Below, piece by piece: positions 1 to 6,115 of a stretch of DNA of 8,985 nucleotides. Each line of letters begins with the position of its first letter. Position 1 is the stretch's first letter. The DNA lies in NCBI GenBank assembly GCA_016873375.1, contig VGXJ01000053.1, positions 1 to 8,985 on the forward strand, given 5' to 3'. Source of the DNA: Phycisphaerae bacterium (GTDB lineage Bacteria > Planctomycetota > Phycisphaerae > Phycisphaerales > SM1A02). The notes under the pieces were generated by a model, which was not told where the DNA came from, ran no database searches, and was given only the letters and a program-made list of their open reading frames with translations. A program made the position numbers and the translations under genes.

Positions 1-197
1 CCGCCAATGTGATCGTTCGGCCAGAGGTCCATGATCGCTTCCGCCGTGCGATCCGTGCAAGTTCAGCGGTCATCGTGCGCGGCCGGATCGAACGCCGCGA
101 TGGTGTTTCGCATCTTGTGGCGCGCAGCGTGCAGGGGATCGACGGCGCACGCACCGAGCACGGACCGATCACCACGCACTCACGCGACTTCCATTGA
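1..197 (+). CDS. dnaE2: Error-prone DNA polymerase DnaE2, C-terminal end (partial)
   Basis: The reading frame is open from the left edge (first full codon at 3) to TGA at 195-197, giving about 64 residues. The fragment begins ANVIVRPEVHDRFRR, continues with VIVRGRIERRDGVSHLVAR and ends HSRDFH. This matches the C-terminal OB-fold and terminal SRDFH signature of DnaE2, the alpha-subunit paralogue used in SOS translesion synthesis; replicative DnaE1 ends differently. In many bacteria dnaE2 follows imuA and imuB in a LexA-controlled cassette. Here anything upstream is outside the window, so that arrangement is only an expectation. The polymerase and PHP domains are not visible. The gene converges with the minus-strand transglutaminase-like gene and is followed by a stem-loop. 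Confidence 0.85.
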   Translation, partial: ANVIVRPEVHDRFRRAIRASSAVIVRGRIERRDGVSHLVARSVQGIDGARTEHGPITTHSRDFH

Positions 198-205
198 GCA
201 CGTTG

Positions 206-248
206 CGGCAGCACGCTGGGGGGTGCAGGCTGCAGGTGCGTGCTGCCG
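206..248. terminator. 11-bp inverted repeat between convergent genes, possible terminator
   Basis: The arms cggcagcacgc (206-216) and gcgtgctgccg (238-248) are perfectly complementary over 11 bp and enclose a 21-nt loop, which itself contains tgca..tgca. The element starts 9 nt after the dnaE2 stop, in the 123-bp gap between two convergent genes, which is where a bidirectional terminator would sit. No T-run follows on either strand, so it is not a classical intrinsic terminator. It could instead be a 3'-end stabilising hairpin or a Rho-assisted site. The remainder of the gap to 320 shows nothing I recognise. Confidence 0.45.
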
Positions 249-320
249 GCGCATGCTGAGAGCGCGAACTGCGTGCTTGTGATCAGGCGCTGGCACGCGT
301 TGCCTTGGGGCCACACGGAT

Positions 321-1619
321 TCAGTTGCGCGGCTTCGGCCCTCGCAACAGGTACGCAGGCGGGATGTGCGGCGCCGGTCCCGGATCCCACTGCCCGACCC
401 CGCGGTCCACCATCACGCACGTGAGGTAGTCCGTGAGCTGGCAACTCGGATCGATGCCACCGGCGCGGATCCAACCCCACATGCCCGGGTACTGCACGGG
501 CGGCTGAGGCTGCATCGAGGGCAGGAAGTCATGCGAGATGGGTGCGCGGTAGTTGAGGTATGCCCACGTGCCGAAGCGATCCCACGGCTTGAGCACATCG
601 AGCGACTTCGCGCCGTTGACGAAGAGCCGGTCAGGATCGAAGGGCATCCAGCCCATACCCGGCAGATACGCCTCGGCCCAGCAACCGAGCCTGAACTGCG
701 GCAACCCCCCGGTATTGGTCCCCTGGGGAGCCTCGATCATGCCGAGCACCGGTCGTGCCGGGATCCCTGCTGCGCGCAGTGTGGCGACGCACGCCGCGCA
801 CAGGTCGTACACCGAGCCCTTGCGCGATTCCATCGCGCTCGCCGCACCCTGGAGTTGAAATCCCCGGGTGGCGGTCATGTCGGTGATGTTGCCGAAGCTG
901 TCCATGCCCCGGAACGAGAGCACCGTGTGCCGCACGAGGTCCTTGGTGGCCAGCCAGATCGGGACATCCTTGAGCTTGCCGCCCGAGACCGACTGCACAT
1001 GCTTTGCAAAGCGAGGATCGTCGCTCTCGATCGCGACCGATGGCCGCAGCCACGGTTCGACCTCCGATGGCCATGACCGCGGCCATGTCACGCGCTGTGC
1101 CTGGTCCTCGTCCAGCAGGCTCGACCAGACCTGCACGCGCCACTGCAGCTCCCACTGGATCGACTGGCAACTGACGGCACCGGTGTCGAGCGTGACCAGG
1201 CGCGTGCCGCCAAGCGAATCGGCCATCGAGACGGGGATCGATCGGCGCGGCCCCCCGGTCAGCGTGGCGGTCGCACGCAGGCTGGACGGATCCACGCGCG
1301 ACCAGGTGTCGAGCGTGGACATCGAGAGCATCAAGCGATTGGTCTTCAGGCGCATCGTCTCGGTGTTGCTGGCGACCTCACCCTCCCGGGCGGCGGGGAT
1401 CCCGAGCACCTGCACCCGGAAGGTCATGTCGTAAAGCCAGGGATCGACGCGCCATGCGGGCGGATTCGGCGGTCGGCCGGCCAGGTCGCTCACGCCCGGC
1501 GCAGGGGGCGGCGACTGCACGCGCGCGGGCCAAGGCAGGGTGGTCGCGAGGGCAGCCCCGAGAAAGCCCCGGCGATCGATCCAAAGGGCATCCATCGTTA
1601 CGGACGAGCGTTGGTGCAT
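321..1619 (-). CDS. Tat-exported transglutaminase-fold protein, apparently catalytically dead
   Basis: This is a 432-residue protein. A twin-arginine motif, DRRGFLGAALA (residues 15-25), followed by a short hydrophobic stretch, predicts Tat export. A mostly beta N-terminal part leads to a transglutaminase-like core: Y271-R289 ends in RAAGIPAR, and 314-329 reads WAEAYLPGMGWMPFDP. In active family members a Cys lies 15 residues before the G of GIPAR and a His lies two residues before the W of the HAW motif. Here those positions are Val270 and Gly312; only Asp328 of the triad remains. Cys274, Cys277 and Cys313 are nearby but out of register. I infer a structural or binding role rather than peptidase or transglutaminase activity. 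The start at 1619 is chosen because it lies 4 nt after the mlaE stop, implying coupled translation. ATG at 1595 (424 aa) is a real alternative that keeps the Tat motif; neither has a clear Shine-Dalgarno. The fold is fairly sure, the biological role unknown. Confidence 0.75.
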   Translation of the reverse strand: MHQRSSVTMDALWIDRRGFLGAALATTLPWPARVQSPPPAPGVSDLAGRPPNPPAWRVDPWLYDMTFRVQVLGIPAAREGEVASNTETMRLKTNRLMLSMSTLDTWSRVDPSSLRATATLTGGPRRSIPVSMADSLGGTRLVTLDTGAVSCQSIQWELQWRVQVWSSLLDEDQAQRVTWPRSWPSEVEPWLRPSVAIESDDPRFAKHVQSVSGGKLKDVPIWLATKDLVRHTVLSFRGMDSFGNITDMTATRGFQLQGAASAMESRKGSVYDLCAACVATLRAAGIPARPVLGMIEAPQGTNTGGLPQFRLGCWAEAYLPGMGWMPFDPDRLFVNGAKSLDVLKPWDRFGTWAYLNYRAPISHDFLPSMQPQPPVQYPGMWGWIRAGGIDPSCQLTDYLTCVMVDRGVGQWDPGPAPHIPPAYLLRGPKPRN

Positions 1620-1623
1620 GGCG

Positions 1624-2454
1624 TCAGCCGAAGACGCTTGGTGCGTCGGGCACGAGGATGATGAACATGGTGTTGAGGAACTCAGCGAGCACCAGGTTCG
1701 CCGCGATGATCGCGATGAAGCTCGTGACGAAGGAGCTCGTTGCGGCGTGCCCCACGCCAGCGGCGCCGGGCTGGCACGTGAAGCCTCGGTAGCAGGCGAT
1801 CGCGCCGATGCAGAGTCCGAAGACGGTGGCCTTGACCAGGCCATTGATCGGGTCGAGCAGGTAGACGATCTGCTGCACATAGTGCCAGAACTCCGCATCG
1901 GCCACGCCGAAAATGCGGACGGTGACGAGCCAGGCGCCAGCGGTGCCGAGCGCATCGCTGAAGATCGTGAGGATCGGCGTCATGATGACGCAGGCGACGA
2001 TGCGAGGCACGACCAGGATCCGGATGGGATCGGCATCCATCGCGCGCATCGCATCGAGCTGCTCGGTGATGCGCATGGTGCCGAGCTCCGCGCTGAGCGC
2101 ACCGCCGACGCGACCTGCCACCATGACCGCGCTAAGGACCGGCCCGATCTGCTTGCAGACGCTGACCACGATCACGCCACCGATGCGGTCTTCCTGACCG
2201 ATCGCCTGGAACTGGTCGAAGCCCTCGAGCGCGAGGATCATGCCGATGAACGCACCCGTGATGCCCACCACGGGGATCGACATCACTCCAACGGAATAAA
2301 GCTGCGGGAAGATGAGGCTCGGTCGCAGGCAACGCGCCGGGTGGGCGATCAATCGCTGCACGGCGGCGAGGAAGAACTGCATGAAGTCACCGAAGCCCGC
2401 GACGGCGTCGTAGGTGGTCGAGCCGACCTTGGAGACTGCGCGGATGACGGGCAT
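1624..2454 (-). CDS. mlaE: MlaE-family ABC transporter permease
   Basis: This 276-residue polytopic inner-membrane protein belongs to the MlaE/YrbE permease family. In the Mla pathway, MlaE with the ATPase MlaF and the MCE protein MlaD moves phospholipids between inner and outer membranes. The hydrophobic stretch GITGAFIGMILALEG lies at 64-78. The family signature ELGTMRITEQLDAM at 123-136 is followed by DPIRILVVPR (142-151). The C-terminal part has CYRGF (221-225) and GAAGVGHAATSSFV (230-243), which match the equivalent conserved region of E. coli MlaE, then a last helix. Length is normal for the family. ATG at 2454 is chosen because it gives a family-length N-terminus; the open frame runs further upstream to 2559 but that part looks non-coding. 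No strong ribosome-binding site is visible. It is the first gene of a two-gene unit with the transglutaminase-like gene; no mlaF or mlaD lies beside it in the window. Confidence 0.88.
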   Translation of the reverse strand: MPVIRAVSKVGSTTYDAVAGFGDFMQFFLAAVQRLIAHPARCLRPSLIFPQLYSVGVMSIPVVGITGAFIGMILALEGFDQFQAIGQEDRIGGVIVVSVCKQIGPVLSAVMVAGRVGGALSAELGTMRITEQLDAMRAMDADPIRILVVPRIVACVIMTPILTIFSDALGTAGAWLVTVRIFGVADAEFWHYVQQIVYLLDPINGLVKATVFGLCIGAIACYRGFTCQPGAAGVGHAATSSFVTSFIAIIAANLVLAEFLNTMFIILVPDAPSVFG

Positions 2455-2535
2455 GCGGAGAGGGTACCCCGACAGGGATCGACATCGCTCGGTGCGGATT
2501 CCGCCTTGCCGAACGGCCCGGCTCAAGGGAAAAGG

Positions 2536-2554
2536 CGGTCCCCCGGATGGACCG
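2536..2554 (-). terminator. Candidate intrinsic terminator after the dockerin-protein gene
   Basis: On the minus strand, CGGTCC and GGACCG form a 6-bp stem with a 7-nt loop, followed immediately by CCTTTTCCC. It lies about 36 nt past the stop of the gene ending at 2590 and ahead of mlaE, whose start is at 2454. The stem is short, so the call is moderate. The rest of the 135-bp gap shows no further structure, and the mlaE promoter would have to lie here but I cannot identify it. Confidence 0.45.
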
Positions 2555-2589
2555 GGCACCCGCGAAGACGAGCAGGAATCAGCGGCGTG

Positions 2590-4833
2590 TCACTCGCAGG
2601 GCTGGCCGAAGACCGCGAGGAACGCGCCGAGGTCGGCACCATCGGTGATGCCGTCGTCGTTCACGTCACCGCTTGAGGTGCCCCAGCCGGCGAGCAGCGC
2701 ACCCAGGTCGGCACCGTCGCGCACGCCGTCGTCGTTGAAGTCGCCGAGGCAGTCCGACGCATCGCACACGACATTGGGGAGGCCGGGGGTCTCGTTGCCT
2801 GCAGCCTGATTCTGTGTGACATCAAAGAGACCGATGTTCCAACAGCCCGTGTCCTGGCAGCGCCACACATGGCCGGGCACGAACGCGCCGTCCGGCCCGA
2901 TGCGGTTGGGGCCGTAGGCGAACTCGGTCCCGATCGGGGGAGTCGTGGGACTCTTGATCAGGGCGATGCTGTCGATCACCTCGACCCACGGTGCCGAGTC
3001 GAAGTTGCCGTCGTCGTTGGTGTCCAGATCGGCGTTCAAGGCGCCCGTGAAGCCACGGACGATCATGATCGTGATGTTGTCGTTGTTCTCGATCCAGTCC
3101 TGCGTCAGGTTGGCTCCGCCCGTGCCGGCACCATTGCCGACATCGGGGTTCGTGGCCGGGTTGCCGATCAGCAAAATGCCATTAGGGCGGATGACCGCGC
3201 CCGTCAGCGCACGAACGCGCTCCACCACGCCACTGCCGGCGGCGGTGGCCCCATCACCGATGATGATCAGGGTCACATCGTCGACGGACAGACCCGGTGT
3301 ACCCGCGATTTCGACAAACTCGAGGGTATCCGCGCCGGGCATGTCGATGCGGACCTCGTTCAGGCGGACATCCACGAACTCGCAGCTTGCGGTGGCAGCG
3401 GCGCAGCTCGTCGCGGCCTGGTTGACGCACGCTGCATCCCATGCCTCGTTGCAGCAGGACGCATCGAGCGTGCACACCGCATAGCAGCAGTTGGTGTCGC
3501 TGCAGAATGCGTTCGCATGCGCCTCGTTGCACGCGCCGGCGATCGACTCGCCGCACTCGAGCACCGGACCAGCCGAGCAGGCACGGTTGACGGCACCAGG
3601 GGTGTCTCCGCCGCCGGTGTAGAAGGTGAAGGCGCCGACGGTCCAGGTGTCCTTGGGCGAGCAGGCGTAAGCATGAGCCGCCGTGTAGTTGCCGGTAGAG
3701 GTCGCATCAACCGGGACGACATTGGAGGAGTACACATGGTCGGTCCCGAAGGGGCCGCGGACACCAAGGCTGGCGACCACGCCGGACCACGGCAAGTTGT
3801 CGAGGGTACCGTCGTTGTTGGTGTCGAGATCGGTGTTGACTTGACCGATCCAGCCGCTGACGACCAAGTGGGTACGAGATGTGTTGTTGTCCTCGAACAG
3901 CAGCCCGTCTGGCGGGGTGACCCAGTCGACGAGCAGCGGGAAGGTGACCGTCGGTTCGGCGATCACAATACGCCCGTCGGCAGGAACCACGGCGCCATCG
4001 AGCGCAAGGGCCATTTCGACATGGCCGACGTAGTCGGCTGGGGTGGTGCCAGACGCAGCGCGGTCGCCGATGACCACATAGGTCAAACCCGCGAGCGACG
4101 CACCGGGCGTGCCGACGAATTCGACGTACTCGTCGTTGTCGGGGCCGAGCTGCTTCGTGCGAAGCTCGCTGAAGGCAAGCGCGACGGTACTGCCGCAGGC
4201 GGGATTCGCAGCGCCGGGGGTGTCGTTTGAGTTTGCTGGATCAAGGGAGCCAGCCTTCCAGGCGGCCGAATCGGCGCACCGATAAGCGTGGGCTGGCGAG
4301 TCGCCAGCCGCCGGGCCGACGGTGGTCGCTGAGTAGAAGAACTCGTCGGTCACGCCGTCCGGCGAAGCATTGCGCACGAACGCAACGCTCGAGAGGACCG
4401 CCGTCCACGGGTTCGAGTCGAGCGTGCCGTCATCGTTCGTGTCGAGGTCCGTGCCCACACCGCCGGTGAAGCCGCTCACGAGCAGGAACGTGGTGTTGTC
4501 GCTGGACTCCAGTTCGAAGTCGGCGTAGAGGTCTGGGGTTGCCGCAAAAGAAAAAGTCGCCTCGGCAACGAGGAAGAAGCCCGAAGCACCGATCGATCCG
4601 CTCAGTGCGATGACCGACTCTACGACGCCGTTGGGCGATCCAGCATCACCATCGCCAATCGCGATGACCGAGAGGCCGTTGAGGTTGGTGCCGGCGGCAC
4701 CAGCAAGTTCGACATACTCGCTGAGGTCAAAGCCTGGCTCATCGACGCGGATCTCGCTCAGCACGACATTCTGCGCCAATGCGGCCGGCGCGAGGCACAG
4801 GGCCAGGGTGGCAACGGTGAAGCGATGGTTCAT
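2590..4833 (-). CDS. Secreted three-repeat lamin-tail-like protein with Cys-rich module and C-terminal dockerin
   Basis: This 747-residue protein starts with a Sec signal peptide (MNHRFTVATLALCLAPAALA, cleavage after A20). Three homologous units of about 200 residues follow, at roughly 22-213, 217-419 and 486-690. Each opens with a (S/N)E(L/V/I)R..(P/G)..(E)(Y/F)VE pattern and an IGD strand. Each carries an acidic loop such as DLDTNDDGTLD, and each closes with C..(..)W..G and TPG..N..C. The opening and the terminal TPGxxN resemble lamin-tail (LTD) domains of bacterial extracellular proteins. Between units two and three lies a ten-Cys module (427-477). The end (695-747) is a two-EF-hand dockerin. 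I infer an extracellular or surface-attached, calcium-binding, disulfide-rich protein; no enzyme domain is visible. ATG at 4833 is supported by the signal peptide and by AGGAG at 4844-4848, 10 nt upstream. It appears monocistronic, with a terminator on each side. The precise function is unknown. Confidence 0.85.
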   Translation of the reverse strand: MNHRFTVATLALCLAPAALAQNVVLSEIRVDEPGFDLSEYVELAGAAGTNLNGLSVIAIGDGDAGSPNGVVESVIALSGSIGASGFFLVAEATFSFAATPDLYADFELESSDNTTFLLVSGFTGGVGTDLDTNDDGTLDSNPWTAVLSSVAFVRNASPDGVTDEFFYSATTVGPAAGDSPAHAYRCADSAAWKAGSLDPANSNDTPGAANPACGSTVALAFSELRTKQLGPDNDEYVEFVGTPGASLAGLTYVVIGDRAASGTTPADYVGHVEMALALDGAVVPADGRIVIAEPTVTFPLLVDWVTPPDGLLFEDNNTSRTHLVVSGWIGQVNTDLDTNNDGTLDNLPWSGVVASLGVRGPFGTDHVYSSNVVPVDATSTGNYTAAHAYACSPKDTWTVGAFTFYTGGGDTPGAVNRACSAGPVLECGESIAGACNEAHANAFCSDTNCCYAVCTLDASCCNEAWDAACVNQAATSCAAATASCEFVDVRLNEVRIDMPGADTLEFVEIAGTPGLSVDDVTLIIIGDGATAAGSGVVERVRALTGAVIRPNGILLIGNPATNPDVGNGAGTGGANLTQDWIENNDNITIMIVRGFTGALNADLDTNDDGNFDSAPWVEVIDSIALIKSPTTPPIGTEFAYGPNRIGPDGAFVPGHVWRCQDTGCWNIGLFDVTQNQAAGNETPGLPNVVCDASDCLGDFNDDGVRDGADLGALLAGWGTSSGDVNDDGITDGADLGAFLAVFGQPCE
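2593..2751 (-). other. C-terminal dockerin type I domain (residues 695-747)
   Basis: Two calcium-binding loop-helix motifs are present: DFNDDGVRDGADLGALL (698-714) and DVNDDGITDGADLGAFL (723-739). All usual D-x-N-x-D-G-x-x-D-x-x-D ligands are kept in both. The chain ends in VFGQPCE, the G..C ending seen on many planctomycete secreted proteins, where this domain is thought to act as a surface attachment or sorting tail rather than as part of a cellulosome. No cohesin is encoded in the window. Confidence 0.85.
2764..3378 (-). repeat. Lamin-tail-like repeat unit 3 (residues 486-690)
   Basis: This unit begins FVDVRLNEVRIDMPGAD, has LEFVEIAGTPG and LIIIGDG, the acidic loop DLDTNDDGNFDSAPW (602-616), and closes with ETPGLPNVVC. 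It is separated from unit 2 by the Cys-rich module, so the architecture is two units, insert, one unit, dockerin. Confidence 0.8.
3403..3555 (-). other. Ten-cysteine module inside the dockerin protein (residues 427-477)
   Basis: Ten cysteines fall in 51 residues: C427, C435, C444, C449, C450, C454, C460, C461, C469 and C477. Recognisable pieces are CSDTNCCYAVC, LDASCCNEAWDAAC and VNQAATSC. The CC..VC..D..CC...WD..CV..A pattern is one I associate with secreted proteins of Phycisphaerae and some myxobacteria; its function is not known to me. The even number of cysteines and the export signal suggest a compact disulfide-bonded domain, separate from the repeat units on either side. Confidence 0.7.
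3577..4185 (-). repeat. Lamin-tail-like repeat unit 2 (residues 217-419)
   Basis: This unit begins VALAFSELRTKQLGPD, has DEYVEFVGTPG and YVVIGDR, the acidic loop DLDTNNDGTLDNLPW (335-349), and closes with DTPGAVNRAC. It is the most diverged of the three in its middle part, where it carries a slightly longer segment around residues 260-275. Confidence 0.8.
4195..4770 (-). repeat. Lamin-tail-like repeat unit 1 (residues 22-213)
   Basis: This unit begins VVLSEIRVDEPG, has SEYVELAG and VIAIGDG, the acidic loop DLDTNDDGTLDSNPW (residues 129-143), and closes with DTPGAANPAC. It aligns without difficulty to the two later units, and the coding DNA for the acidic loop (4417-4449) is visibly similar to the matching DNA in them. 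Confidence 0.8.
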
Positions 4834-4859
4834 AATGCGGAGGCTCCTCTGGGGATCCA

Positions 4860-4887
4860 ACAGTAGCCCAATCGAGCCTCGGGGCAA
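4860..4887 (-). promoter_or_regulatory. Weak candidate promoter for the dockerin-protein gene
   Basis: On the minus strand TTGCCC (4887-4882) and TACTGT (4865-4860) are spaced by 16 nt. They match the vegetative sigma consensus at 4 of 6 and 3 of 6 positions. The site lies 27 nt upstream of the start codon, just beyond the AGGAG site. A 7-bp inverted repeat, cggattc (4900-4906) with gaatccg (4921-4927), lies just upstream and could be an operator, or chance. The match is weak and planctomycete promoters are poorly described. Confidence 0.25.
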
Positions 4888-4984
4888 AATCGCGATGTCC
4901 GGATTCGCGCAGCCCTTGCAGAATCCGAATGGACGATGCGACGCGCACCCCCAACGCCCAGAGCCGCCATAGCCCCCAAACGAA

Positions 4985-5010
4985 CAGCGGACTCCCGAGG
5001 GAGTCCGCTG
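4985..5010 (-). terminator. Strong hairpin terminator after the OmpA-like gene
   Basis: The arms cagcggactcc (4985-4995) and ggagtccgctg (5000-5010) pair perfectly over 11 bp around a 4-nt loop. On the minus strand the hairpin is followed by TTCGTTT, a short T-rich tail. It begins 77 nt past the stop of the OmpA-like gene at 5088 and 150 nt before the dockerin-protein start, so it should separate the two transcripts. The rest of the 254-bp gap holds the candidate promoter and no gene. Confidence 0.75.
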
Positions 5011-5087
5011 GAACGAGCACATTGGGGTGTCGGGAAGACTGACTAGGGCGATCACGGGACCGACAAGCGCCAGCCCGAGGGCGCCTG

Positions 5088-6017
5088 TCAGTTCGGATCC
5101 TTCTCGGGGGACGGACGCGTGATGACCGGTGCCGGGGCAGGAGCCGTTGCATCCTTTTCGGGGGTAGTGCGCGGCGTGGCCGTTGGTGCTGTCCCGCCGG
5201 TGGTGCCGCCCCACGATCCGGTGGTGGTGTCGTAGGTCATCGGACGGATGAACACTTCAACGCGACGGTTCTGGGCAGCACCGCGCGGGCCGTTCTCGAC
5301 GATCGGGCGGTACTCACCCCAGCCAGCCACCTCGACGCGGTTGGCGGCAACACCGTCACCCACGAGCAGGTCGCGAACGGAGATCGCACGGTGTGCTGAC
5401 AAGTGGGTGTTGGTCGGATGGTTCTTCAGCGTTTCAGGCTTGCCGATACGCACATTGTCGGTGTGGCCAGTGACCACGGTCTCGAACGCAGCGAGTTCCG
5501 GATTGTTGAGGATCGCCGCGAATCGACGCAGCACTTCACGAGCCGAGTCCTTCACGCGAGCGGATCCGCTGTCGAAGGTGACATCGGAGAGGAACCGCAG
5601 CATGCCGGTCTTGGCGTCGAACTGCAGCATGTCGGGATACTGCTCCGCGAGCGACGCGAGAAGGATGTTGATGTTTTCGGGGAGCGGACCTCCGGTATCC
5701 ATGCCGGCGACCTGCTTGCTCAGCGCGTCGTAGGCATCGCGCAGCTTCTCGAGGTCGACCTTGCTGCCGTCGCTCAGACCCTGCATCGACTCCAGGTCGG
5801 CGCGAGCCTGCGAGATCTGCGAGCGAAGTCGATCCTCGTTCGCGCGCGACGTGCTCAGCTCGTCGCGGGTCGATCCGAGCTGTTGCTCGTAGCTCCGCGC
5901 TGCGGTGACCGCGGCGTCATACTTCTCTTGCGGGACACATCCGGCGAAGCCGAGGGCCAAGGTGACCAGGCTTCCGCCGAATACGATGCGATGCGCTGCC
6001 AGTGCGTTCATGGACAT
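5088..6017 (-). CDS. OmpA/Pal-type peptidoglycan-binding lipoprotein
   Basis: This 309-residue protein has a lipoprotein signal peptide ending LGFAGC, with the lipidated Cys at residue 27. A charged, heptad-like helical region (about 30-107, ending DAYDALSKQVAGM) is likely coiled coil. An OmpA-like domain follows at about 139-260. It shows VTFDSGSA, the VTGHTDNVRI strand and loop, NTHLSAHRAISV, VEVAGWGEYRP and NRRVEVFI, the conserved residues that hold diaminopimelate of peptidoglycan. A Thr/Pro/Ala-rich tail of about 50 residues, with PEKD twice, trails the domain; ordinary Pal ends at the domain. I infer an outer-membrane lipoprotein tethered to the wall. It is not clearly Pal itself, since no tol genes are adjacent. 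Two starts compete: ATG at 6017 and ATG at 6011 (307 aa), both served by GAGGGGAG at 6020-6027. It appears monocistronic. Confidence 0.88.
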   Translation of the reverse strand: MSMNALAAHRIVFGGSLVTLALGFAGCVPQEKYDAAVTAARSYEQQLGSTRDELSTSRANEDRLRSQISQARADLESMQGLSDGSKVDLEKLRDAYDALSKQVAGMDTGGPLPENINILLASLAEQYPDMLQFDAKTGMLRFLSDVTFDSGSARVKDSAREVLRRFAAILNNPELAAFETVVTGHTDNVRIGKPETLKNHPTNTHLSAHRAISVRDLLVGDGVAANRVEVAGWGEYRPIVENGPRGAAQNRRVEVFIRPMTYDTTTGSWGGTTGGTAPTATPRTTPEKDATAPAPAPVITRPSPEKDPN

Positions 6018-6019
6018 AT

Positions 6020-6043
6020 CTCCCCTCGGGCGTCCTGCCCGAG
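6020..6043 (-). promoter_or_regulatory. Leader hairpin overlapping the Shine-Dalgarno of the OmpA-like gene
   Basis: The arms ctcgggc (6025-6031) and gcccgag (6037-6043) form a perfect 7-bp stem with a 5-nt loop. In the mRNA the 3' arm runs directly into the GAGGGGAG ribosome-binding site (6027-6020), sharing its first three bases. Spacing also bears on the start: the purine run ends 2 nt before the ATG at 6017 and 8 nt before the ATG at 6011, while its GAGG part is 6 nt from the first. The hairpin could limit ribosome access or protect the mRNA 5' end. Confidence 0.5.
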
Positions 6044-6054
6044 TTATTCGAGGC

Positions 6055-6060
6055 AATATA
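6055..6060 (-). promoter_or_regulatory. Candidate -10 element of the OmpA-like gene
   Basis: TATATT on the minus strand matches TATAAT at 5 of 6 positions and lies in a locally AT-rich patch of the 98-bp divergent gap. A start of transcription about 7 nt downstream would put the leader hairpin very near the mRNA 5' end. No credible -35 is found at 15-18 nt spacing. The divergent plus-strand promoter must also lie in this gap but is not identified. Confidence 0.3.
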
Positions 6061-6115
6061 ACCATGCCCCGCCGGAAGTGGGCCGTAATCCGAAGGATTT
6101 TGCTACTTTCCGGCC

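Noticed and set aside
240..1076. Long plus-strand open frame of 278 codons opposite the transglutaminase-like gene
   Set aside because: It is Arg/His-rich with no recognisable domain and lies antisense to a gene with clear motifs; long shadow frames are expected at this GC content.
1620..1955. Upstream extension of the transglutaminase-like frame into mlaE
   Set aside because: The extra residues are Ser/Arg/Pro-rich and overlap the conserved mlaE C-terminus in another frame.
2869..4230. 453-codon plus-strand open frame opposite the dockerin-protein gene
   Set aside because: The translation is Arg/Gly/Asp/Val-rich and its apparent repeats mirror the repeat units on the other strand; no start signal or family match.
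4900..4927. 7-bp inverted repeat cggattc/gaatccg as an operator
   Set aside because: It is short, with a 14-nt loop and no regulator gene nearby; mentioned only beside the candidate promoter.
4834..5214. Upstream extension of the dockerin-protein frame past 4833
   Set aside because: It would run through the hairpin terminator and the end of the OmpA-like gene, and would bury the clear signal peptide; ATG at 4833 has its own ribosome-binding site.
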